DNA from: Oscillospiraceae bacterium
GTDB lineage: Bacteria; Bacillota; Clostridia; WRLR01
DNA: 64,000 bases
NCBI GenBank assembly: GCA_009777515.1
Contig: WRLR01000001.1
Span: forward strand, 1 to 64,000
Direction: 5' to 3'
Positions 49,684 to 59,039 of this stretch are shown here, in pieces (position 1 is the stretch's first letter; every line of letters begins with the position of its first letter). The notes beneath the pieces were generated by a model, which made no database searches, was not told where the DNA came from, and worked only from the letters and a program-made list of their open reading frames with translations. Both the position numbers and the translations under genes were made by a program.

Positions 49684-50120
49684 GCCGCAGGAAGTCCAGG
49701 GAGTTCGCCATGCAACTGCTCTATCAGATGGAGCTGCGCGTCGGCGACGACAGGGGCGATCAACTGGAGCTCGCGTTTTTGGAGAGCGAAACGGAATATT
49801 CGCAAAACGACCGGGCCTATATAGAGGACGTCGTCAACGGCGTTTTTGCGAACCTCGGCGAGTTGGACGCCATTGTGGAAAACAACGCGAAGGGCTGGAA
49901 GCTGCCAAGGATTGCGAAGATCGACCTTTCTATATTAAGGCTGTGCATTTATGAGATCAGGCACCGCGACGACATCCCATTCATTATATCCATCAACGAA
50001 GCCGTAGAGCTGGCGAAGAAATTCGGGACGGAGGAATCCGGCGCGTTCATCAACGGCATATTGAGCAAAACTGTCCCGCCGCACGCCGCGGCGCAAGCAA
50101 ATAACGATCGGGAGCAATAG
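49680..50120 (+). CDS. nusB: Transcription antitermination factor NusB
   Basis: 146 residues: SRRKSREFAMQLLYQMEL at the start, IEDVVNGVFANLGELD, and the family signature RIAKIDLSILRLCIYEIRHRDDIP followed by SINEAVELAKKFGTEESGAFINGIL. With NusE it binds boxA RNA in rRNA operons. The start overlaps the preceding stop (ATGA), and its own stop TAG directly touches the ATG of xseA, so the run is translationally coupled. Confidence 0.97.
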   Translation: MSRRKSREFAMQLLYQMELRVGDDRGDQLELAFLESETEYSQNDRAYIEDVVNGVFANLGELDAIVENNAKGWKLPRIAKIDLSILRLCIYEIRHRDDIPFIISINEAVELAKKFGTEESGAFINGILSKTVPPHAAAQANNDREQ

Positions 50121-51587
50121 ATGCCGGACACATTCGAAACCGGATCCTTCGCGAAGGGCGCGTACGGGGGCAAGGTCCAAGGCCAGGCCCAAGGCCCGGG
50201 TCAAGGCCAGGGCCTTGGGCAAGATAGGGTTCTGGGAGCGTCGGGCGCGCGGCAGGCGCGCGGATACACCGTCAGCGAAATTAACAGGTACATAAACAAC
50301 CTCATGAAGGCCAGCCCCGAGCTGCTCGATGTGAGCGTCAGCGGGGAGGTCTCGAACTTCAGGCCGCACTATTCCGGGCACCTCTATTTCACCCTCAAAG
50401 ACAGCGCCTGCTCACTGCGCTGCGTCATGTTCCGGGGCGCCGCGTCCAGGCTCCGATTCAAGCTGGAAAACGGCCAGAACATCGTCGCGCGCGGCAGCAT
50501 ATCCGTTTTTGAGCGCGACGGCCAGTACCAGCTCTATTGCGAGGACATACGCACCGACGGTGTGGGCGATCTATACATTGCATATGAACAGTTGAAGCTA
50601 AAACTTTCTGAGGAAGGCCTGTTCGACCAGCAACGCAAAAAGGCGCTCCCGCTGCTCCCCGGCAGCGTGTGCGTTATTACGTCGCCCACCGGCGCCGTGA
50701 TACGCGACATAGTCAACGTCACATCGCGCCGCTTCCCGAGGGCCGTGCTGAAGCTGCTGCCCGTACAGGTGCAGGGCGCCTTGGCCGCTCCGCAGATAGC
50801 ACGGGCCATAGGGCTCGTAAACGAGCAGGGGCTGGCGGACGTCATCATTGTCGCGCGGGGCGGGGGCTCCATCGAGGATCTGTGGGCGTTCAACGAGGAA
50901 GCCGTCGCGCGCGCGATAGCGGGCTCCGCCGTCCCCGTCGTGTCGGCCGTAGGCCATGAGACGGACTTCACCATATGCGACTTTGTTTCGGATCTGCGCG
51001 CCCCGACGCCTTCCGCCGCAGCGGAGCTCGTCTTTCCCGAAGCGGCGGCGCTGTGGGGGCGGGTGGACCAGTGCGGGAAGCTGCTGCGCTACGCCCTGCA
51101 AAAAAAGAGCGAACAGGCGAAGCGCCGTCTGCTACGCTGCATGTCGAGCAGGGTATTTGCCAGGCCCACGTTCATGGTCGACGACGCGCGGATGCGCCTC
51201 AATGGCGCGGAGGAGAAGCTCATGGGCGCGGTGGGCGCGGTGGGCGCGCGCAACGCCGCGAAGGTGGCGCTGTTGTCGGCGAGGCTCGACGCGCTGAGCC
51301 CTCTCTCGACGCTCGCCAGGGGATATGCGGTGGCGACCGGCGTCCCAGGCGGCGAAACGATAAAAAGCATTGCGGACGTCGTTGTCGGGCAGCATATTGC
51401 CGTGCGGGTGCGGGACGGCGCATTGGAATGCAGGGTCGTCGGCATCGACGGCGGCGACGGCGCCGATAAAGAAATCGACGGCGTAGATAAAGACATCAAC
51501 GGCGGCGGCGGCGCCAATAAAGACGTCGACGCTGATACCGATAAGGACATCGACGCGGATACCGACAAAGACGCCGGCATCATATAA
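50121..51587 (+). CDS. xseA: Exodeoxyribonuclease VII large subunit, with repetitive ends
   Basis: 488 residues. With XseB it degrades single-stranded DNA from both ends. It has the N-terminal OB domain (SEVSNFRPHYSGHLYFTLKD-like segment), the catalytic domain (VITSPTGAVIRDIVNV, IVARGGGSIEDLWAFNEE, SAVGHETDFTICDFVSDLRAPTPS) and the coiled-coil stem. Two additions are unusual: ~40 N-terminal residues rich in Gly/Gln (GQAQGPGQGQGLGQ) and a ~45-residue Asp/Gly/Lys-rich C-terminal tail with repeated DADTDKDI units. The start ATG touches the nusB stop. Confidence 0.95.
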   Translation: MPDTFETGSFAKGAYGGKVQGQAQGPGQGQGLGQDRVLGASGARQARGYTVSEINRYINNLMKASPELLDVSVSGEVSNFRPHYSGHLYFTLKDSACSLRCVMFRGAASRLRFKLENGQNIVARGSISVFERDGQYQLYCEDIRTDGVGDLYIAYEQLKLKLSEEGLFDQQRKKALPLLPGSVCVITSPTGAVIRDIVNVTSRRFPRAVLKLLPVQVQGALAAPQIARAIGLVNEQGLADVIIVARGGGSIEDLWAFNEEAVARAIAGSAVPVVSAVGHETDFTICDFVSDLRAPTPSAAAELVFPEAAALWGRVDQCGKLLRYALQKKSEQAKRRLLRCMSSRVFARPTFMVDDARMRLNGAEEKLMGAVGAVGARNAAKVALLSARLDALSPLSTLARGYAVATGVPGGETIKSIADVVVGQHIAVRVRDGALECRVVGIDGGDGADKEIDGVDKDINGGGGANKDVDADTDKDIDADTDKDAGII

Positions 51588-51647
51588 TGGCATAAACCAT
51601 TTTAGCGGAAAGGGGCGCGCCTGGCGCAGTGCACCGGGCGAACGCAT

Positions 51648-51881
51648 ATGGCGACAGTTAAAAAGTCTAAGAAGCTCTCGTTTGAAGAAGCCGTCACGGA
51701 GTTGGAGGCCACAGTGGCCAAGCTCGAGCAGGACGATATATCGCTGGACGAGTCCATCAGCCTGTTCACGAGGGGCGTCGAACTGACCGGCCTGTGCAAC
51801 GGGATCCTCAACGAAATTGAGGGGCGCATTGTAAAGCTCGTAGAGGGGGGCGAAAAGGAAGTCCGGGAGGAACCGCTGTGA
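51648..51881 (+). CDS. xseB: Exodeoxyribonuclease VII small subunit
   Basis: 77 residues: LSFEEAVTELEATVAKLEQDDISLDESISLFTRG is diagnostic of the helical hairpin that winds round the XseA stem. It is preceded by a Lys-rich start (MATVKKSKK). A 60-bp gap separates it from xseA. The stop overlaps the GTG start of ispA by 4 bp. Confidence 0.96.
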   Translation: MATVKKSKKLSFEEAVTELEATVAKLEQDDISLDESISLFTRGVELTGLCNGILNEIEGRIVKLVEGGEKEVREEPL

Positions 51882-52786
51882 CGGCGGGCGCCGACGGCGC
51901 GAGGCTCAGCGGGCATTCATTTAACGGGCGGTACGAAGCGCTAAAGGGCGAGGTGGACGCATACCTTAGCGGTAACCTACCTTCTTTCGAAGCGGAGGGG
52001 CACAAGCTTCTGGGCGAGGCTATGCGCTACAGCGCACTGGCCGGCGGCAAGCGCATCAGGGGCGTGCTTGCGCTGGCGGTGCGCGATCTGCTGGCAGAGG
52101 ATTGCTTGGCGGCGCGTGGCGCGATCATACACATTGCAGGGGCTATCGAGTACATACACGCATATTCGCTGATCCACGACGACATGCCCTGCATGGACGA
52201 CGACGATTTCAGGCGCGGCAAGCCCTCGTGCCACAAGGTATACGGCGAGGGCATGGCTATGCTCGCGGGGGACGCGCTGTTGAACCTCGCATTTGAAATA
52301 TTGCTGGACAAGGCATGCGAGCTGGCGCCACAGGCCCTGAGCGCGCGGTTTGTGTCCGCATCGGCGCTGATAGCCCGCGCCGCCGGCGCCTGTGGGATGG
52401 CGGGCGGCCAGGCCATCGATCTGGGCGCGACTTTTACCGACGAAGCGCGGCTCGACCACATGCACCGCCTCAAAACAGGGAGGCTGTTCGGCGCCGCCGT
52501 CCTGGCCCCTGCCGTCTGTATGGGCGCGGGCGAAGATGAATATAGCGCCCTACGCAGTTACAGCGAGGCCATCGGGCAAGCATTTCAGGTCAGGGACGAT
52601 CTGTCCGATGCGGAGGGCGAGGAGGGCACGGACGATCGGCTGAACTATGCAGCCATGTTCGGCGCAGACAGGGCGCGGGAGAAGCTGGCGGCCGCCTGCG
52701 ACGAGGCCGTCGGGAGCCTGGGGCGGTTCTCCGGGCGGGCGGATTTTTTGCGCCAGATCGCCCATTTCATCGCTGAAGGGCCATAA
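51878..52786 (+). CDS. ispA: Polyprenyl (farnesyl/geranylgeranyl) diphosphate synthase
   Basis: 302 residues; condenses IPP with allylic diphosphates to C15 or C20 chains. Marks are GGKRIRGVLALAV, the first Asp-rich motif SLIHDDMPCMDDDDFRRGKP, LKTGRLFGAAV and the second Asp-rich motif QVRDDLSDAEGEEG. Two small residues before the first DDxxD leave the product length uncertain. It starts at a GTG overlapping the xseB stop (GTGA). dxs, which makes its precursors' first intermediate, lies 0.7 kb downstream. Confidence 0.94.
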   Translation: MTAGADGARLSGHSFNGRYEALKGEVDAYLSGNLPSFEAEGHKLLGEAMRYSALAGGKRIRGVLALAVRDLLAEDCLAARGAIIHIAGAIEYIHAYSLIHDDMPCMDDDDFRRGKPSCHKVYGEGMAMLAGDALLNLAFEILLDKACELAPQALSARFVSASALIARAAGACGMAGGQAIDLGATFTDEARLDHMHRLKTGRLFGAAVLAPAVCMGAGEDEYSALRSYSEAIGQAFQVRDDLSDAEGEEGTDDRLNYAAMFGADRAREKLAAACDEAVGSLGRFSGRADFLRQIAHFIAEGP

Positions 52787-52919
52787 CACACGGCAACGCT
52801 GTACGCATGGCAGTGCTGTACGCATGGCAACTCGGAGCGCACGGCAGCACGAAACGCAAGGCAGTGCAGAACGCAAGGCTGCGCGGAATGCATGGCAACG
52901 CGGAATGCGCGGCATTTAA
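52784..52919. repeat. 17-bp tandem array, eight units, starting in the ispA stop codon
   Basis: Units such as GTACGCATGGCAGTGCT, GAACGCAAGGCTGCGCG and GAATGCATGGCAACGCG repeat every 17 bp from 52784 (the TAA of ispA) to 52919 with about 30% divergence, filling almost the whole gap to the next gene. Confidence 0.85.
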
Positions 52920-52982
52920 TATATAATTGGCAGCATGTTAATTTTATTGGGTGGATCAAAACCGCCCGCATCCCGTATAAAT

Positions 52983-53423
52983 ATGAACTTTATCACAACA
53001 ATATTTCAAAACAAATATATCACGGTGCCGGCCCTGGCTTGGTTCATAGCACAGTCGGCCAAGCTTGTATACTCCCTTATTAAATTTAAGAAACTGGATT
53101 TTCGGCTTCTTTACGGAACCGGCGGCATGCCGAGCTCTCACACGGGCTATGTCGTCTCGCTGTGCACGGTGATAGGCAAATCCACCGGCGTGGACTCGGC
53201 GGCGTTCGGCCTGTCGTTTGCGTTCGCCCTGGTCGTGATGATCGACGCAGCGGGGGTGCGGCAGGCGGCAGGGAAGCATGCAAGGCTGCTAAACACGCTG
53301 ATGTCCACGCATTTCCCCGGCGATGCGTTCAACGAGCGGCTCAAAGAACTGATTGGACACAAGCCGCTGGAGGTTCTCATCGGGGCGATTCTGGGCGTAT
53401 TGACCGGGGCGCTGCTTGGCTGA
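52983..53423 (+). CDS. Divergent PAP2-family membrane protein (YuiD/DUF212)
   Basis: 146 residues from the ATG at 52983: YITVPALAWFIAQSAKLVYSLI, then LLYGTGGMPSSHTGYVVSL and FALVVMIDAAGVRQAAGKHA. The GMPSSHT motif is the PAP2-like catalytic-type segment and VMIDAxGVR is typical of the divergent subfamily. Several membrane helices. Phosphatase activity on lipid phosphates is plausible (undecaprenyl or isoprenyl diphosphates, given its place between ispA and dxs) but has not been shown for the family as far as I know. Confidence 0.9.
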   Translation: MNFITTIFQNKYITVPALAWFIAQSAKLVYSLIKFKKLDFRLLYGTGGMPSSHTGYVVSLCTVIGKSTGVDSAAFGLSFAFALVVMIDAAGVRQAAGKHARLLNTLMSTHFPGDAFNERLKELIGHKPLEVLIGAILGVLTGALLG

Positions 53424-53477
53424 CGTAGCGCTGATTGGTTGATGCGGCTCCAATATGGTAAAATACCTATAGATAAA

Positions 53478-55661
53478 ATGAATAAACTACTAGACACGAT
53501 CCGCTTGCCGGACGATATAAAAGACATGCGGCCTGATGCGTTGCGCCTGCTGGCCGCCGAGATACGCGAGCTGCTTGTGGCGACGGTGCTGCAGACAGGG
53601 GGGCACCTGGCCTCGAACCTGGGGGTCGTGGAGCTGACGCTGGCCCTTTTCAAGGTGTTCGATTTCCCCCGCGATAAAATAGTTTGGGACGTTGGGCACC
53701 AGGCCTATGTCTACAAGATACTCAGCGGCCGGAAGGACCGGTTCGCGACGCTCAGGCAGGAGGGCGGGCTGTCCGGCTTCCCCAAAAGGGAGGAGGGGCC
53801 GTTCGACGCATTTAATACAGGGCACAGCAGCACGTCCATTTCTGCTGCGCTCGGCATAGCCCGCGCGCGCGATTTCTGCGGTGGGGCGTACAATGTGGTC
53901 GCCGTCACCGGTGACGGCGCGCTGACCGGAGGTTTGTGTTATGAGGCGATGAACGACGCTGGGCGCTCCGAAACCGAGCTGATCGTCATCCTGAACGACA
54001 ACACCATGTCCATATCGCACAATGTCGGCAGCGTCTCAAGGCACCTCAACCGGATCCGCTCCCTCCCTCTGTATTTTTCGATAAGAGACGATATCAACTC
54101 CTCGCTCAACAGCGTGCCGGTCGTCGGCAAGCCCCTGGCTTCATTCATATCGAAAGTGAAAAGCCTGATCAAGTTCGCGATTATACCCGGCATGCTCTTT
54201 GAGGAACTGGGGTTTCGCTATATAGGGCCCGTGGACGGCCACAACATCGGCGAGCTGGTACGGATTTTGAGCGGCGTGTCCGGTATGCGCGGGCCCGTAC
54301 TTGTGCATGTGCTGACGAAAAAGGGGATGGGCTACCCGCGCGCGGAGTCCGACCCGCAAAAGTACCACGGAGTGGCCCCGAATGGCGCGGGACGGGCGGC
54401 GGGGGGCGGCGAGGCTGTGGCTATCGGCGAGGGCTGCGATGCTGCAGTAGGCGTCGGCGCGGCGGCGGAGGACAGCTACGGCGCAGCTGCGGCGGGAGGC
54501 GGCGAGGGCTGTGAGGCTACTGTGGGCGGCGGCACGGCTTCGACAGCCGGTAAAGGCGCCACACCAAAGGGCGCGGCCAGCTTTTCACATGTGTTCGGCG
54601 AAGAGATGGTAAAGCACGCGTTGTCCGATCCCACGGTCGTCGCCATATCGGCCGCTATGACAGACGGGACGGGGCTTAGCGGCTTTGCCGAAAAATGCCC
54701 CAAGCAGTTTTATGACGTCGGCATTGCTGAGCAGCACGCGCTGACGCTCGCGGCGGGCATGGCGCTGAACGGCCTGAAGCCCGTAGCGGCGCTCTATTCC
54801 ACATTCTTGCAACGGGCGTACGACCAAGCGCTTCATGACATATGCATGCAAAACGCCCATGTCGTCCTCGCCATCGACAGGGCCGGCGTCGTGGGCGAGG
54901 ACGGCGAGACTCACCAAGGCATATACGACATCGCGTTTTTACGGCACATGCCCAATATCACAATCATGGCGCCTGCGCACGATCAAGAACTACGCGAGAT
55001 GCTGCGCTTCGCCCTGTATGAAGCATCGGGGCCCGCAGCACTGCGCTACCCCAAGGGGATATGCACACAGGGCGCGATAATGTCTAAACTGAAACAGATC
55101 AGTAAATTAGGCAGTAGCGGCGGCAACAGTAGCGGCGACAATGGCGGCAACAGTAGCGGCGACGGCGACGACAGCAGCGGAAGCAGTGTCGGTGACAACA
55201 GCAGTGGAGACAGCGGCGGTGGCATTAATGACGGCGCTCTGGTTGCGGGCCGGGGGGAGCTGCTCCTACAGGGGGGCGACATAACCATCGTTTCCGTCGG
55301 GACCATGCTGAGCGCAGCGCTGGACGCGTCCATGCGGCTAGTGGAGCAGGGAGTCGGCGTGGAGCTCATCTCCGCGAGGTTCATAAAGCCATTTGATGCG
55401 GAACTTATAACCGCGTCCATAGCAAAGACCGGGAGGCTGCTGGTAGCGGAGGACGGCTGCGCCGCAGGCGGCTTTGGGGGCGCCATTGCGGAACGCCTTT
55501 CTGGCATCGCATGCCATGCGCGTTACTGCGGGCTGCCCGACGCGCCAATCCCCCAGGGCGGGCGAGATTCCATCATGCGAAAATACGGCCTGGACGGGGA
55601 CGGCCTGTACTCGGCGGCGCAAATCCTGCTGGAGAAAAAATTGGAGGCGCAGCCACGCTAA
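53478..55661 (+). CDS. dxs: 1-deoxy-D-xylulose-5-phosphate synthase with two low-complexity insertions
   Basis: About 727 residues against a usual ~620-640. It condenses pyruvate and glyceraldehyde-3-phosphate, the first MEP-pathway step. The TPP domain has GGHLASNLGVVELT, WDVGHQAYVYKI, VTGDGALTGG and LNDNTMSISHN; the pyrimidine domain has FYDVGIAEQHALTLAAGMA and IDRAGVVGEDGETHQG; the C-terminal domain has EDGCAAGGFGGAIAE. One insert (~70 residues, Gly/Ala/Glu, about residues 300-370) lies in the linker between the first two domains. A second (~50 residues, Gly/Ser/Asp/Asn, about 548-595) interrupts the entry to the C-terminal domain. Both are at surface joints. Confidence 0.95.
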   Translation: MNKLLDTIRLPDDIKDMRPDALRLLAAEIRELLVATVLQTGGHLASNLGVVELTLALFKVFDFPRDKIVWDVGHQAYVYKILSGRKDRFATLRQEGGLSGFPKREEGPFDAFNTGHSSTSISAALGIARARDFCGGAYNVVAVTGDGALTGGLCYEAMNDAGRSETELIVILNDNTMSISHNVGSVSRHLNRIRSLPLYFSIRDDINSSLNSVPVVGKPLASFISKVKSLIKFAIIPGMLFEELGFRYIGPVDGHNIGELVRILSGVSGMRGPVLVHVLTKKGMGYPRAESDPQKYHGVAPNGAGRAAGGGEAVAIGEGCDAAVGVGAAAEDSYGAAAAGGGEGCEATVGGGTASTAGKGATPKGAASFSHVFGEEMVKHALSDPTVVAISAAMTDGTGLSGFAEKCPKQFYDVGIAEQHALTLAAGMALNGLKPVAALYSTFLQRAYDQALHDICMQNAHVVLAIDRAGVVGEDGETHQGIYDIAFLRHMPNITIMAPAHDQELREMLRFALYEASGPAALRYPKGICTQGAIMSKLKQISKLGSSGGNSSGDNGGNSSGDGDDSSGSSVGDNSSGDSGGGINDGALVAGRGELLLQGGDITIVSVGTMLSAALDASMRLVEQGVGVELISARFIKPFDAELITASIAKTGRLLVAEDGCAAGGFGGAIAERLSGIACHARYCGLPDAPIPQGGRDSIMRKYGLDGDGLYSAAQILLEKKLEAQPR

Positions 55662-55690
55662 GATAGTAGGTTCCCATGATTAAATTTATA

Positions 55691-55720
55691 TTTACATGGT
55701 ATACATGCTTGTGTTAGAAT
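55691..55720 (+). promoter_or_regulatory. Sigma-A-type promoter for rplS
   Basis: TTTACA (55691-55696) and TAGAAT (55715-55720) are spaced 18 bp. A ~50-nt leader follows, which could hold an L19-type autoregulatory leader; no structure was confirmed. Confidence 0.6.
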
Positions 55721-55775
55721 GAACTTCGTGTTTTGCTGTTGGTGACGGAGTATTTTGTCAGAAAGGGTGACATTT

Positions 55776-56465
55776 ATGATAGATTATATCAAAATGGTCG
55801 AACAGGAGCAGTTGAGGACGGATTTGCCCAACATCGCCATCGGCGATTATGTTCGCGTGCATTTAAAAGTCAGAGAAGGTACGCGCGAGCGTATACAGGT
55901 ATTTGAAGGCACCATCATCGCAAGGAAGTCCGGGGGCCTGAAAGAGACGATCACAGTGCGCCGCCTCTCATACGGGGTCGGCGTGGAGCGCGTGCTCCCG
56001 CTGCATTCGCCCAGGATCAGCCGGATAGAAATAGTGCGCAGGGGCAAGATACGCCGCGCGAAGCTGTACTATCTGCGCGACAGGGTGGGCAAGGCCGCCA
56101 GGGTCAAGGAGCGTCTAGAACTGCGAGATTCCAAAAAGTCGCTGGCCGCTGCGGCGGCGGCGGCGGAGGCCGCTGCGGCTGCCGCGCAAGCTGCGGCGGA
56201 AACGGAGGCCGCTGCGCAAGCGGTTGCGGCCGACGAGCTGGCTGCGGAAGAGGCGGCGTCGAATGTCGCCTCGGCGGAAGCGGATGTCGCGGCTGAGCTT
56301 GACGATATCATGACCGAAGTGGAAGCCGACGTCGCCGATGGTGAATCGGCTGCAGGCGAGGCGGAAGCGGATGAAGCTGCCGATGCGCAAGCGGATGCAG
56401 ATACAGATACGGGAACGGCTGCGGCAGAGACAGCAGCGGCGCTGGACGACATCACAGAAGCCTAG
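55776..56465 (+). CDS. rplS: 50S ribosomal protein L19 with long acidic Ala-rich tail
   Basis: About 229 residues; normal L19 is ~115. Residues 1-~112 are canonical: [51 protein letters not shown] and [20 protein letters not shown]. The rest is a tail of Ala with Glu/Asp ([18 protein letters not shown] type, then DADTDTGT), probably disordered or helical and strongly negative. L19 sits at the 30S-50S interface, so a tail of this charge is unexpected. ATG at 55776 follows GAAAGGG. Confidence 0.95.
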   Translation: MIDYIKMVEQEQLRTDLPNIAIGDYVRVHLKVREGTRERIQVFEGTIIARKSGGLKETITVRRLSYGVGVERVLPLHSPRISRIEIVRRGKIRRAKLYYLRDRVGKAARVKERLELRDSKKSLAAAAAAAEAAAAAAQAAAETEAAAQAVAADELAAEEAASNVASAEADVAAELDDIMTEVEADVADGESAAGEAEADEAADAQADADTDTGTAAAETAAALDDITEA

Positions 56466-56498
56466 GGAGCGCGGCGGTAGAAGCCTCGAAGATATAGT

Positions 56499-57368
56499 TT
56501 GCACAGGCATATTAACTGCATAGCACATAATTCAAGCGAAGGTCGGCTGCTGATCGGCGATGCGTTCACCGCTATCGTCGACTGTGGCATGGCCTTTTGT
56601 GCGGGCGGGACAATCGGCGCGGTAAAAGAAGCGCTCAACGGCAGGCCGCTGGACTATGTCCTATTGACCCATACGCATTACGATCATGTCGGCGCCCTGC
56701 CGTATTTCAGGGACGAATGGCCTTCCTTACGCCTGGTGACATGCGCCGTCGGTGCGGCTGCGCTGCAGAAAGAAACGCCGCGCAGGGTGATACGCGAGTT
56801 GGCCCATGCCGCCGCCGGATGGTTCGGCGTCGATGCAAGCTTTACATATTCGGACGACGCGTTCCGCGCCGATATCATCGTTAAAGAGGGCGATATCGTA
56901 GAGCTAGGGGGGATTTCCGCCCATGTGATGGAGACCCCGGGCCACACCAGGGACTCGCTGTGCTACAAAGTGCCGGAGCTGGACCTGCTCATGCTCAACG
57001 AAACGCCGGGCGTCCTGATGCCCGACGGCAGTATGTACCCATGCTATTTGACAGGCTTCGGCGACACGATGGAATCGATAAAAAAATGCCGCGCCTCCCG
57101 TTGCAAGGTGCTCTCGCTGCCGCACAGGGGCGTTGTGGGCGACGATGAAACGCTGGATTACTTTGATAAAGCTGAAGACGTAAACAATCGCTGCCACGAT
57201 CTCATCCTGGGCATGCTTGGGAGAGGATGCGGCGAGGCCGAAATAATACAGGCCATATGCGAGAAGTATTTGAGCGGTGTGCTTTTGACGTTCCAGCCAA
57301 GGGAAGCGTTCGAAGCGAACGCGAGGGCGATATATACCTGTACCAAGCGCGAAATAACCAATGTCTGA
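56499..57368 (+). CDS. Metallo-beta-lactamase-fold hydrolase
   Basis: 289 residues starting at a TTG (weak RBS GAAG). The zinc motif is LLTHTHYDHVGALP; further ligands are in METPGHTRDSLC and LSLPHRGVVG. The size and the C-terminal helical region (CHDLILGMLGRGCGEAEI) resemble cytoplasmic MBL hydrolases of the glyoxalase-II-like group. The substrate is unknown. Its stop overlaps the rbgA start by 8 bp, so the two are coupled. Confidence 0.88.
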   Translation: MHRHINCIAHNSSEGRLLIGDAFTAIVDCGMAFCAGGTIGAVKEALNGRPLDYVLLTHTHYDHVGALPYFRDEWPSLRLVTCAVGAAALQKETPRRVIRELAHAAAGWFGVDASFTYSDDAFRADIIVKEGDIVELGGISAHVMETPGHTRDSLCYKVPELDLLMLNETPGVLMPDGSMYPCYLTGFGDTMESIKKCRASRCKVLSLPHRGVVGDDETLDYFDKAEDVNNRCHDLILGMLGRGCGEAEIIQAICEKYLSGVLLTFQPREAFEANARAIYTCTKREITNV

Positions 57369-58323
57369 CATTCAATGGTTTCCCGGCCACATGGCCAAGA
57401 CAGGCCGGGAGCTGATGGAAATGGCGAGCCTCGCGGACATAGTGCTGGAGGTGCTGGACGCAAGGATACCGAGGAGCAGCGCCAACCCGGATTTTGACAA
57501 AATATTCACCGGGCGCAGGCGACTGACTGTACTTAACAAATCGGACCTGGCTGACCCGGCGCGGTCCGAGCTCTGGGGGCGCTTCTTTGGCAGGTGCGGC
57601 CGGGACGCCGTGTTTACGAATGCCCAGAGGGGCGACGGCATACCGCAAATAAGGGCGATGCTGCGTAAAACCGGCGAGGGCAAGGCGCAAAAGCAGGCCG
57701 GCCGCGGCGTCGTGAGTCGGCCCGTGCGGGCAATTGTAGCCGGGATACCGAACTCGGGGAAATCGCTGCTGATCAACAGCCTGGCGTCAAAGGCGACGGC
57801 GAAAACGGGCGACAGGCCCGGTGTCACGCGGCGCAGGCAGTGGATCAGGGTCGGCGGCAACATAGAGCTGCTCGATACGCCCGGGGTGCTGTGGCCAAAG
57901 TTCATTGACGAACAGGCCGCCCTGCACCTGGCCTATACGGGGGCGATCAGGGACGAGGTGTATGACACGATCGAAGTGGCGGAAAAGCTGCTTTCGTCCC
58001 TGTGCGTCAGTTATATGCCATTGGTTGAAAAGCGGTACGGCGACATGGCGGATATATCCGGTAGCGAAGGTCATGGCCCTAGCCCAGGCCCAGGCCCAAG
58101 CCCAGACCCAGGCGAAGGCCCAGGCCCAAGCGAAGGCCCAGGCCCAAGCGAAGACCCAGGCTCGGGCCCGGGCCCGGGCAATTACCCATTGCTGGATAGG
58201 GTCGGCAGGAGACGCGGCTTTTTGATGAGGGGCGGGCATATCGACTATGAGCGCTCCGCAGCGATTGTTTTAGACGAGTTCCGTGCGGCGAAACTGGGCC
58301 GAATTACATTAGAATTACCGTAA
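57361..58323 (+). CDS. rbgA: Ribosome biogenesis GTPase RbgA/YlqF
   Basis: 320 residues. Circularly permuted GTPase: G4 VLNKSDLADP comes first, then G1 GIPNSGKSLLINSLA, G2 Thr in RPGVTRR and G3 DTPGVLWP. It assembles the 50S subunit (late incorporation of L16, L27 and others). The N-terminus DIQWFPGHMAKT is diagnostic. The C-terminal domain is interrupted by a ~40-residue Gly/Pro/Ser/Glu insert (GPSPGPGPSPDPGEGPG type). A polyproline-like stretch such as this may slow translation. It is followed by rnhB, as in Bacillus. Confidence 0.95.
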   Translation: MSDIQWFPGHMAKTGRELMEMASLADIVLEVLDARIPRSSANPDFDKIFTGRRRLTVLNKSDLADPARSELWGRFFGRCGRDAVFTNAQRGDGIPQIRAMLRKTGEGKAQKQAGRGVVSRPVRAIVAGIPNSGKSLLINSLASKATAKTGDRPGVTRRRQWIRVGGNIELLDTPGVLWPKFIDEQAALHLAYTGAIRDEVYDTIEVAEKLLSSLCVSYMPLVEKRYGDMADISGSEGHGPSPGPGPSPDPGEGPGPSEGPGPSEDPGSGPGPGNYPLLDRVGRRRGFLMRGGHIDYERSAAIVLDEFRAAKLGRITLELP

Positions 58324-58418
58324 TCAATACATCTTTATTTTAATATTAATTCCGTAAAGTTAAATACCGATAAAATTATATGGGCGTTCTTTGCCGTGCG
58401 CCCAGAAATGGTTTTTAT

Positions 58419-59039
58419 ATGGACAGCGACGAAATTATGCGCCTGGACGCCATGATGGCGTATGAGCGGGCGGCTGCGGGACAGGGCTATCGGCTGGTTG
58501 CCGGCATCGACGAGGTTGGCAGGGGGCCGCTGGCGGGGCCTGTGGTATCGGCGGCGGTGATTTTGCCGGAGCGCTACTACCTTGAAGGGCTCAACGACTC
58601 AAAGAAGCTCACGGCCAGGGCCCGTGACAGGCTATGCCTGCGCATCGCACAGGACGCTGTCGCCTGGGGCGTGGGGCTCTGCGATTCACGGGAGATCGAT
58701 GAGATTAATATCCTGAACGCGACCATTTTGAGCATGGAACGGGCAGTCGGCGCGATGGGAACGCAGCCCGATTTTCTGCTCATTGACGCGGTTTCGCTAA
58801 AAAACATGCGCATGCCGCAAAAAAGCATCATAAAGGGCGACGCGCTCAGCATATCCATTGCGGCAGCATCGGTCATTGCCAAAGTGACAAGGGACAGGAT
58901 GATGGCGATCTACGACAGCCGCTACCCCGGCTATAACTTTGTCAAGCACAAGGGCTACGGGACCCGGGAGCACATGAATAAAATAAACGAGTTGGGCATG
59001 TGTCCCATACATCGCGCCACATTTTGCCACATTGTTTAA
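58419..59039 (+). CDS. rnhB: Ribonuclease HII
   Basis: About 206 residues; cuts RNA in RNA-DNA hybrids, including single ribonucleotides in DNA. The catalytic acids lie in AGIDEVGRGPLAGPVV (Asp, Glu), LLIDAV (Asp) and the later Asp region of VIAKVTRDRMM. NDSKKLTARARD and KHKGYGTREH are family marks. The ATG at 58419 is preferred on homology; an in-frame ATG at 58380 would add 13 residues. Confidence 0.95.
   Translation: MDSDEIMRLDAMMAYERAAAGQGYRLVAGIDEVGRGPLAGPVVSAAVILPERYYLEGLNDSKKLTARARDRLCLRIAQDAVAWGVGLCDSREIDEINILNATILSMERAVGAMGTQPDFLLIDAVSLKNMRMPQKSIIKGDALSISIAAASVIAKVTRDRMMAIYDSRYPGYNFVKHKGYGTREHMNKINELGMCPIHRATFCHIV

Noticed and set aside
52784-52919. 17-bp array as a possible CRISPR or iteron origin
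   Set aside because: Units are contiguous and diverged with no spacers. No replication-initiation gene or DnaA-box cluster is near.
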